DNA of 12,428 nucleotides from Bifidobacteriaceae bacterium (GTDB lineage: Bacteria; Actinomycetota; Actinomycetes; Actinomycetales; WQXJ01). Location of the stretch: assembly GCA_031258055.1 (NCBI GenBank), contig JAIRNM010000108.1, forward strand, positions 1 through 12,428. The letters are read 5' to 3'. Every line of letters starts with the position of its first letter. Position 1 is the first letter of the stretch. The position numbers and the translations under genes were made by a program. Shown one piece after another: positions 1-5,413 of the stretch. The notes beneath the pieces were generated by a model that did not search any database, had not been told where the DNA came from, and saw only the letters and a list, made by a program, of their open reading frames with translations.

Positions 1-75
1 GACCTCCGCGCCACCGCTCAAGCGCTCCTCGGTCTGGGCCGCACCAGCTACCTGGAGTTACTCGGAATCTCGTGA
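1..75 (+). CDS. C-terminal end of an upstream gene, possibly a prenyltransferase/squalene-cyclase-type repeat protein (partial)
   Basis: An open frame enters from the left edge and ends at TGA 73-75, giving 24 residues that include DLRATAQALLGL and end in LLGIS. The stop overlaps the GTG start of the next gene (GTGA), so it is the preceding member of the same operon. The DxRATAQAxLGL pattern resembles the last helical repeat of bacterial prenyltransferase/squalene-oxidase repeat proteins, which often sit beside DUF4430 genes and ECF transporters in actinobacteria. That fold is also the alpha domain of vertebrate intrinsic factor and transcobalamin. Only 24 residues are visible, so the family call rests on context and one short motif. 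The frame is secure; the product is not. Confidence 0.5.
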   Translation, partial: DLRATAQALLGLGRTSYLELLGIS

Positions 76-749
76 CCACTGCACTGTTCGGGGCTTCGGC
101 CGGTTTTGCGGCTGGTTTCGCGGCCGCGCCGCTGGTTCCGGTGGCGGTCAGTCTGCTGGCCGGTTTGACTCTAACCGGTGCCGTCGCCGAGCCTTCGACC
201 CACGACGGCGCTTGCGCCGCGGGTGAAGGCGTGACCGTAGTGGTAGCGGGCGGACCTTACAGCGAGGCTGGCCCGGCCATTCGTTGCCTGGCCGACCAAC
301 CCGAATCGGCCCTGAAAGCGACCGAAGCGGCCGGGTTCACTTATGAGTTCGTGCCCAAACAAATCGGCTTTGTCTGCCAAATCGACGGGTTCCCGGATCC
401 TTGCAATGGCGCGCCCGCCAGCGCCTATTGGTCGCTTTGGACCGGAGAAGGCGGCGATTGGGTCTATTCGACCACCGGATCAGCCACTCTAAGGACACCG
501 GTGGACACGATTGTGGCCTGGTCCTTCGGCGCCGGTGACCCGCCACCCCTGCCCGTGCCCGAGTTGGAGCCAGCGGTGGCGGATACCACGACGGCATCGC
601 CCACGGCCAAGACGGCGGACCCGAAGCAGTGGCCAGACGCAGCCGGTGAACGGACGGGACCGCTCGGCACGGTCATCGCCGCCCTGCTGGTATTGATAGC
701 GGGCCTGGCCACCTGGTTGGCCGCCAAGCGCGGGCGGGACCGTGGCTAG
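72..749 (+). CDS. DUF4430 / transcobalamin beta-domain-like exported protein with C-terminal membrane anchor
   Basis: A 225-residue protein. Residues about 15-39 are hydrophobic and end in AVA, a plausible signal peptidase site, although the N-terminus has no basic residue, which is unusual. Residues about 52-154 form a compact domain with GxTVVV, a conserved IRC (C72), GFVCQIDGFPDPC (C102 and C111), AYWSLWTG and WVYSTTG. This is the layout of DUF4430, the family related to the beta domain of intrinsic factor and transcobalamin. A Pro/Thr-rich spacer (about 155-195) leads to a membrane helix (about 197-218) and a basic tail, so the domain should face outward, anchored by the C-terminus. The gene starts at GTG 72, overlapping the previous stop, and overlaps the EcfT gene by 8 bases. 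I infer that it captures a corrinoid, or a similar ligand, and hands it to the ECF transporter. The ligand is not proven by sequence. Confidence 0.8.
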   Translation: MTTALFGASAGFAAGFAAAPLVPVAVSLLAGLTLTGAVAEPSTHDGACAAGEGVTVVVAGGPYSEAGPAIRCLADQPESALKATEAAGFTYEFVPKQIGFVCQIDGFPDPCNGAPASAYWSLWTGEGGDWVYSTTGSATLRTPVDTIVAWSFGAGDPPPLPVPELEPAVADTTTASPTAKTADPKQWPDAAGERTGPLGTVIAALLVLIAGLATWLAAKRGRDRG

Positions 750-1797
750 CGCCGTCCATCCCGGCGCCTGGTGGCTCTGGGCGCTGACCTTGGCGGCGGC
801 CGCGTCGCAAACGACCAACCCTTTGCTGCTGGTGTTGATCGCCACCGTCGCTTTGATTGTCGCGCTGTTGCGTCGGCAGGATACCCCCTGGGCTTTGACG
901 CTGCGGCTGTATGTCTATCTGGCGGTGACGGTGGTGGTCATCCGGGTCGGTTTCCGGGTGGTGTTCGGCGCCGCTGGCGGCTCGGCCGGACCGGTCGCCC
1001 TCGACCTGCCAGCTTGGTCTCTGCCTGGCCACTATGTGGTCCTGTTTGGGCCGGTCACCTGGGATGGGCTCTACCTGGGGCTACGCGACGGCCTCAGGCT
1101 CGGCTGCCTCATCTTGGCGGTCGGCGTAGCCAACGTGCTGGCCAGCCCGAAACGGGTGTTAGCTGGTCTGCCGCGAGCGCTCAGGCAGGTCGGCACCGCC
1201 GTGGTCGTAGCCTTGACTGTCTTCCCGTCGCTGGCGCTCGCCCTCAACCGGGTGCGCCGGGCGGCGCGGTTGCGCCCCGCCACCGGTTCGAAGCGGCAGG
1301 CGCCGCTGCGGGTTGTCTTCCCGGTCTTGGCGGATTCGCTGGATCGGTCGCTTGATTTGGCGGCGTCGCTGGAGTCACGCGGATATGGCGCCACCGCCCG
1401 TTTGACCAGCCCCGCCCAAAGAGCCGGCCGGGCGGGGTTGGCGGCGCTGGTGCTCGCACTGATGGCGGCTGGGGCTCTAGCGGTGACGGCGGGGCACGGG
1501 AAGCTCGGTTGGCCCACCTTGGCCCTGTCTTTGGCGGGCGCGGCCTGGTTGGCGCGATCACTTGGGCGCGACTCGCAAGCCACACGCCTGTCACGGCCAG
1601 GTTGGCACGCGAATGACTGGCTGATCACCGCTGGCGCTGGCGCGGTGGCTCTGGGAATGGCCCTAGCCGCTCCTTTGACCAGCGCTGATGTGCTCCAACC
1701 GGGTTCTTGGGCCTGGCCCGCCTTGCCTTGGCCCGCTGTGCTGGGCCTGATCTTGGGGGCGGCCTGCCCTCTCGCTGTCACTGGAGCGCGTCAATGA
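742..1797 (+). CDS. ecfT: ECF transporter transmembrane (T) component, CbiQ/EcfT family
   Basis: A 351-residue integral membrane protein. It has hydrophobic stretches at about 10-42, 52-75, 115-135 and 150-168, then a cytoplasmic coupling region with RVRRAARLR (170-178) and ASLESRGYG (208-216). The S-R-G at 212-214 is the second Ala/Ser-Arg-Gly coupling motif that docks EcfT onto the ATPases. Two further hydrophobic stretches follow (about 230-275 and 293-345), making it longer than the usual 250-270 residues of the family. It starts at GTG 742, inside the end of the DUF4430 gene, and its TGA overlaps the ATG of the ATPase gene (ATGA). EcfT is the scaffold that links the ATPase to the S component and transmits ATP-driven movement. 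The family call is firm; the substrate comes only from the neighbours. Confidence 0.9.
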   Translation: MASAVHPGAWWLWALTLAAAASQTTNPLLLVLIATVALIVALLRRQDTPWALTLRLYVYLAVTVVVIRVGFRVVFGAAGGSAGPVALDLPAWSLPGHYVVLFGPVTWDGLYLGLRDGLRLGCLILAVGVANVLASPKRVLAGLPRALRQVGTAVVVALTVFPSLALALNRVRRAARLRPATGSKRQAPLRVVFPVLADSLDRSLDLAASLESRGYGATARLTSPAQRAGRAGLAALVLALMAAGALAVTAGHGKLGWPTLALSLAGAAWLARSLGRDSQATRLSRPGWHANDWLITAGAGAVALGMALAAPLTSADVLQPGSWAWPALPWPAVLGLILGAACPLAVTGARQ

Positions 1798-3353
1798 TCC
1801 AATTCGAGGGGGTCTCTTTCAGCTATCCGGGCTCCGACCGGCTGGTTTTAGCTGACGTCAACTTAGAGTTCAACTCCGGCGAGTTAGCGTTGGTGATTGG
1901 CCCGACCGGCGCTGGCAAGTCAACGTTGCTCAAAGCGGTGGCTGGGTTGGTGCCCCACTTCACTGGTGGGACACTCCATGGCTCAATCCGGGTGGACGGC
2001 CGGCGCACTCAGACACATCCGCCCCGGCGCCTGGCTGACCTGGTTGGTTACGTGGGCCAAGACCCCGCCGCCGGTTTCGTTGCGGACCGGGTCGAAGATG
2101 AACTGGCCTACGCCATGGAACAACAGGGCATACCAGTCACCACCATGCGCGCCCGCGTTGAAGAGGTCCTCGACCTGCTCGGCATAGCCCCCTTGCGTGA
2201 CCGTGACCCGCTGTCTCTGTCAGCTGGCGAGGCGCAACGGGTCGCCATCGGAGCGTCGCTAACAGCCCACCCTAAAATCCTTGTGCTGGACGAGCCGACT
2301 TCCGCGCTTGACCCGGCTGCGGCGGAAGAGGTGATGGCCGCGATCAGCCGCCTGGTGGATGATCTTGATCTCACCGTCCTTATGGCCGAACACCGCCTGG
2401 AGCGTGTCATCCAGTTCGCCGACCGGATAGTGCGGGTGGACGGAGACGGCTCCGTCAGCGCCGGGACGCCCCGCACGCAGCTAGCTACTAGCCCCGTCGC
2501 CCCGCCGCTGGTCCGCTTGGCCCGCGCCCTCGCCTGGACGCCATTGCCCTTGACCGTTCGGGAGGGCCGCCGCGCCGCCCGCGCCTGCGCTCCTCCTCCC
2601 ACCGATCAGGTGTCCGATGCCGTCTCCCCGCCCGCACCTAACCGGCCCGTCCTCGCGGCCCCCTCCCGCCCTGTCCTACTTGAGGCCAAGGGCGTATCAG
2701 TCACCCATCCCGGTCCGGTTCAAGCCCTCAACGGTGTCAGCTTGCAACTACGCGGCGGCCAAATCACCGGTTTGATGGGCCGAAACGGCGCTGGCAAGAC
2801 CTCTTTGCTTTGGGCCTTGGCCGAGGATCGCAAACTCACCCCGCCAGGCACCCTGGTCCTGGTGCCAGCCCAGCCAACCGACCTGTTCTACGCCAACTCT
2901 GTGGCCCACGAACTGCCAAACTCCAAGGCCGCCGCCCTGCTGGACCGGATCGCCCCTGGTATAGCGCGCGGCGCTCACCCGCGGGATTTGTCGGAAGGTC
3001 AGCGCCTCGCCTTGGCGCTGGCTATCCAACTGACGGCCGACACCCAAGTAGTGGCCCTGGATGAGCCGACCCGTGGCCTGGATTACAGCGCCAAAGATCG
3101 CCTGGCCCAGATTCTGCGTGAGTTAGCAGACCAAGGCAAAGCGGTGCTGGTAGCGACCCATGATGTCGAGTTCCTAGCCCTCGCCGCCGATTCGATCATT
3201 TGGCTGGCCGAAGGCCAGATCGTAGGCGAAGGGCCAGCGGCGGAGTTCTTACTCTCAGTCCCGGCCCACGCCCCTCAGATCGCCAAAGTAATGGCGCCTC
3301 GGGAGTACTTGACCGTCGAAGCGGCTCTCGTCGGCATAGGCGGTGAGCGGTGA
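1794..3353 (+). CDS. ecfA: ECF transporter ATPase, two fused ATP-binding cassettes (EcfA-type)
   Basis: A 519-residue protein with two nucleotide-binding domains in one chain. The start is taken as ATG 1794, which overlaps the EcfT stop and has GGAG about 8 bases upstream. A longer frame back to 1707 would lie inside ecfT and add 29 unrelated residues. Domain 1 (about 1-250) has Walker A GPTGAGKST (36-44), Q-loop Q89, signature LSAGEAQR (142-149), Walker B ILVLDEP (162-168) and switch H200. A Pro/Ala-rich linker spans about 255-300. Domain 2 has Walker A GRNGAGKT (329-336), signature LSEGQ (399-403), Walker B with D423-E424 and switch H456. The distance from Walker A to signature is only about 70 residues in domain 2, against about 106 in domain 1. 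Both sites keep their ATP-binding and hydrolysis motifs. The protein should power the importer together with EcfT and EcfS. Confidence 0.93.
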   Translation: MIQFEGVSFSYPGSDRLVLADVNLEFNSGELALVIGPTGAGKSTLLKAVAGLVPHFTGGTLHGSIRVDGRRTQTHPPRRLADLVGYVGQDPAAGFVADRVEDELAYAMEQQGIPVTTMRARVEEVLDLLGIAPLRDRDPLSLSAGEAQRVAIGASLTAHPKILVLDEPTSALDPAAAEEVMAAISRLVDDLDLTVLMAEHRLERVIQFADRIVRVDGDGSVSAGTPRTQLATSPVAPPLVRLARALAWTPLPLTVREGRRAARACAPPPTDQVSDAVSPPAPNRPVLAAPSRPVLLEAKGVSVTHPGPVQALNGVSLQLRGGQITGLMGRNGAGKTSLLWALAEDRKLTPPGTLVLVPAQPTDLFYANSVAHELPNSKAAALLDRIAPGIARGAHPRDLSEGQRLALALAIQLTADTQVVALDEPTRGLDYSAKDRLAQILRELADQGKAVLVATHDVEFLALAADSIIWLAEGQIVGEGPAAEFLLSVPAHAPQIAKVMAPREYLTVEAALVGIGGER

Positions 3354-4153
3354 GGCGGGCGCTGCCGCTGCGCTGGGGGACGGCATCGTGCATAATCGTG
3401 GCCTCCTTGGCGGCGCTGGCGCTGTCCCTGTGGCCGTTCTGGTCCGCTGGCGGGGATGATCCTTTCGGCTCCTCCGCTCTCCTGATGCTCTTACTGCCGC
3501 TGATGATGTTGCTGGTGTTGGCCTTAACCATGGAAGGCGGGATGGACGCCAAAGCCTTGGCGTTGCTCGCCGTCCTGTCAGCGGCAATCGCGGCGGTCCG
3601 CCCGCTCGGCGCCGGTCTGGGCGGAGTTGAAACCGTCTTCTTCCTGCTTGTCCTAGGCGGCCGGGCCTTCGGCGCCGGTTTCGGATTCGCCCTCGGCGGG
3701 GTGTCGTTGCTGGCATCGGCCCTGCTGACGGGCGGGGTGGGGCCGTGGCTCGGAATGCAGATGATCTGCTCATCCTGGATCGCGGCCGGTGCGGGTCTGC
3801 TGCCCAAACGGCCCCGGGGTAAAACGGAGATCGCCATGTTGGCGCTTTACGGGATAGCTGCGAGCTACCTCTTCGGCGCTTTCATGAACCTGTGGTTCTG
3901 GCCTTCGCTGGCTGGGTCAGGACTGGCGGCGAGCGGGATTGGCTTTGACCCGACGGCCGCGGTCAGCACAAACCTCCAGCACTTCCTGGTCTTCACGCTG
4001 GTCACATCAACCCTGTCCTGGGACACCGTGCGGGCCGCTACCTGCGCTTTAGCTCTGATCGCCCTAGGTGCTCCGATCCTTGGCCTGCTCCGCCGGGCCG
4101 GCGCCCGCGCCGCCTTCGCCGAGGCGCCAAAGGCTCTGACCGCCGACGCATAG
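3350..4153 (+). CDS. ECF transporter substrate-specific (S) component, probable cobalamin/corrinoid type
   Basis: A 267-residue membrane protein of about six hydrophobic segments (around 12-30, 42-60, 66-84, 92-128, 134-151, 163-185 and 208-247, some of them merged). Diagnostic stretches are VRPLGAGLGGVETVFFLL (83-100) and ASALLTGGVGPWLGMQM (122-138). I recognise these from actinobacterial ECF S components that sit beside DUF4430 and prenyltransferase-repeat genes. GTG 3350 overlaps the ATPase stop (GTGA), so the two are translationally coupled. It is the last gene of the operon, and its TAG at 4151 faces the convergent LytR_C gene. The S component binds the vitamin in the membrane and topples to release it inside. 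The role in corrinoid uptake is inferred from the transcobalamin-like partner; another vitamin is possible. Confidence 0.85.
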   Translation: MRRALPLRWGTASCIIVASLAALALSLWPFWSAGGDDPFGSSALLMLLLPLMMLLVLALTMEGGMDAKALALLAVLSAAIAAVRPLGAGLGGVETVFFLLVLGGRAFGAGFGFALGGVSLLASALLTGGVGPWLGMQMICSSWIAAGAGLLPKRPRGKTEIAMLALYGIAASYLFGAFMNLWFWPSLAGSGLAASGIGFDPTAAVSTNLQHFLVFTLVTSTLSWDTVRAATCALALIALGAPILGLLRRAGARAAFAEAPKALTADA

Positions 4154-4217
4154 CAGCATTTCTGGCGGAAAACGACGATCAGCCTCCTCGTTCCACGCGT
4201 CCAGGGTCGCATCGGTC

Positions 4218-4234
4218 GCCGGGCGCCCACCGGC
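4218..4234. terminator. Weak candidate terminator hairpin between convergent genes
   Basis: GCCGG (4218-4222) can pair with CCGGC (4230-4234) across a 7-base loop, in the 117-base gap between the stops of the EcfS gene (+) and the LytR_C gene (-). There is no T-tract on either side and the stem is only 5 bp. Position favours a bidirectional terminator; the structure is weak. Nothing else stands out in 4154-4270. Confidence 0.25.
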
Positions 4235-4270
4235 CCTTCCGTAAACGTCGTCTGGGCTTCGCGGGGCCTC

Positions 4271-4885
4271 CTAGCCGACTGTTAGTTCGGCCAGGATCGC
4301 TTCGGGGCTCCGGCAAGACGCCACCGGTTCTATCAGCGCTGTTTCGTCGAAACTTAGCTCCTCGGCCGCGCGTAGAGACTCAAACTTGACGCCCAAGACG
4401 GCATCTACTCCCGGGTCCTCTCGGCGGTCAAGCGTTATCACGGTGCCATCCGGGAAGAACCGCAACAGGGTGTACGCGTTGTTCACGCCAGCTTGCCCAA
4501 CCAGTAGCTTGGCCACGCCATCGTAAGGCGCCGCGTTATCAGCGCCGGGGGCGGGAAAACCGTGGGCGGCCAAGGCGGTGGCCGTTTCCGAGGCGAAGCC
4601 CTGTCTATTGGTGCCGTTCAGGACGCGCACCGTTATGGCGGTCGGCGGGGGATAGGTCATGCCCTCCCCGACCGGGCAGGGCACCGGGTCGGCCGCTGGA
4701 CTGGCTGATGGCTTGTATTTGAAGTCTTTCTGAAAGAAAGAGAACGGTTGCAAAGCCCCCGTCCACATGCCGATGGCGGCGACCAGCGCCACCACCAAGG
4801 CACCGACCAACAAGCTGAAGACGGTCGCCTGGCGCCAGCGCAGGTGTTGGTGGCGCGACTCGGCTGTGGCCTTACTACGAGGCAT
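4271..4885 (-). CDS. LytR C-terminal (LytR_C) domain membrane protein
   Basis: A 204-residue protein with a basic N-terminus (RHQHLRWRQ), one membrane helix at about 21-42 and an extracytoplasmic remainder. Residues about 83-170 match the LytR_C domain: ITVRVLNGTNRQGFA, a helix TATALAAHGF, and later a glycine-rich turn. C70 and C191 flank the domain and could form a disulfide. The ATG start at 4885 lies inside the preceding gene (11-base overlap) and has GGGAG about 9 bases upstream, so the two are translationally coupled. LytR_C occurs at the C-terminus of LytR-CpsA-Psr cell-wall ligases and also in short stand-alone proteins like this one, for example the product of M. tuberculosis Rv0431. 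No LCP catalytic domain is present, so an envelope role is likely but the activity is unknown. Confidence 0.85.
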   Translation of the reverse strand: MPRSKATAESRHQHLRWRQATVFSLLVGALVVALVAAIGMWTGALQPFSFFQKDFKYKPSASPAADPVPCPVGEGMTYPPPTAITVRVLNGTNRQGFASETATALAAHGFPAPGADNAAPYDGVAKLLVGQAGVNNAYTLLRFFPDGTVITLDRREDPGVDAVLGVKFESLRAAEELSFDETALIEPVASCRSPEAILAELTVG

Positions 4886-5210
4886 CGGCGGTGACTCCCT
4901 CGGCGGCTTCTAATTCATCCAAGTTGAGCACCCGGGCATGAAGTGAAGCGCGCCCGCGCAGAGCGGCCCTAACCGCCCGGTGCAACCCATCCTCCAGATA
5001 GTATGCCCCCTGCCAGTACACCACATGGGCGAACAAGTCGCCGTAGAAAGTCGAGTCCTCAGCTAACAGGCTCGCCAGGTCCAAAGTTGACTTAGTAGTG
5101 ATCAGATCCGCCAGCCGCACTTGACGGGGCGGTATCCGCGACCACTGCCGCGACGAAGCGAACCCATGGTCCGGGTAGGGCCTCGAGTCCGCAATATCGC
5201 GAAAGATCAC
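4875..5210 (-). CDS. Small conserved actinobacterial protein of the Rv0430 type, ParB-like-fold motif
   Basis: A 111-residue soluble protein, no signal or membrane segment. Visible motifs are RPYPDHG (10-16), IPPRQVRL (26-33), LLAEDSTFYGDLFAHVV (48-64) and YLEDGLHRAVRAAL (71-84). The acidic-Gly-x-His-Arg element resembles the D-G-x-H-R motif of ParB/sulfiredoxin-fold proteins. From memory this is the family that precedes the LytR_C gene in many actinobacteria (Rv0430 beside Rv0431 in M. tuberculosis); some databases label members VapB-like antitoxins. No toxin gene is next to it here. The start is GTG 5210, chosen because MIFRDI matches the family's usual beginning; no Shine-Dalgarno precedes it. 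It overlaps the LytR_C gene by 11 bases. Function is unknown. Confidence 0.75.
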   Translation of the reverse strand: MIFRDIADSRPYPDHGFASSRQWSRIPPRQVRLADLITTKSTLDLASLLAEDSTFYGDLFAHVVYWQGAYYLEDGLHRAVRAALRGRASLHARVLNLDELEAAEGVTADAS

Positions 5211-5218
5211 AATGCGTA

Positions 5219-5224
5219 AGTGTA
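5219..5224 (-). promoter_or_regulatory. Candidate -10 box, possibly for a leaderless transcript
   Basis: On the minus strand TACACT fits the actinobacterial TANNNT -10 pattern and ends 8 bases before the GTG at 5210. That spacing would put the transcription start on or beside the start codon, which would explain the missing ribosome site. No convincing -35 box is seen. Confidence 0.35.
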
Positions 5225-5263
5225 CGTAATCTTGCCGAACTGCGCTGTCCTACTCGCGAGCGA

Positions 5264-5269
5264 TATAAC
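5264..5269 (+). promoter_or_regulatory. Candidate -10-like box in front of the threonine aldolase remnant
   Basis: TATAAC lies in the AT-richer part of the 65-base divergent gap (5211-5275) and ends 6 bases before ATG 5276. It may be a surviving promoter of the decayed gene. No clear -35 box is visible and the match is based on one hexamer. Confidence 0.25.
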
Positions 5270-5275
5270 TAGAGC

Positions 5276-5392
5276 ATGGAAATCGTTATCGATTTGCGAT
5301 CTGACACCGTCACCCGGCCCTCCGCCGCGATGCGTGAAGCGATTGTGGACGGCATCGACCGCATGACCCAGGCCGTAAACCGTCTTAGATAG
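5276..5392 (+). pseudogene. ltaE: Remnant of L-threonine aldolase (LtaE), N-terminal fragment
   Basis: ATG 5276 opens a 38-codon frame that stops at TAG 5390-5392. Its first residues, IDLRSDTVTRPSAAMREAI, are the near-invariant N-terminus of L-threonine (allo-threonine) aldolases, PLP enzymes of about 340-350 residues that cleave threonine to glycine and acetaldehyde. Family members then continue with an acidic VGDDVYGEDP-type stretch before NRL. Here that stretch is replaced by a shorter, unrelated one ending AVNRLR, followed by a stop. Only 21 bases separate the stop from the convergent PBP gene, so the PLP lysine and nearly all of the enzyme are absent. I read it as a deletion remnant, not a functional small gene. 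Confidence 0.72.
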
Positions 5393-5413
5393 GACCGCGA
5401 GCGAAACCTAACC

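Noticed and set aside
1071..1781. 236-codon minus-strand frame opposite ecfT
   Set aside because: It is low-complexity Ala/Arg/Pro sequence opposite a well-supported membrane protein.
1707..1793. Upstream extension of the EcfA frame by 29 codons
   Set aside because: It overlaps ecfT out of frame; the ATG at 1794 has a ribosome site and a family-typical N-terminus.
3196..3837. 213-codon minus-strand frame under the EcfA/EcfS junction
   Set aside because: It is a mirror of the real plus-strand genes, rich in Arg/Pro/Ser with no domain.
4154..4270. Possible small RNA or riboswitch after the ECF operon
   Set aside because: Only a 5-bp stem is visible and the gap is short between convergent genes.
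4875..5210. VapB-type antitoxin of a toxin-antitoxin pair
   Set aside because: No PIN-domain toxin is adjacent; the partner gene is a LytR_C membrane protein and the motifs fit a ParB-like fold better.
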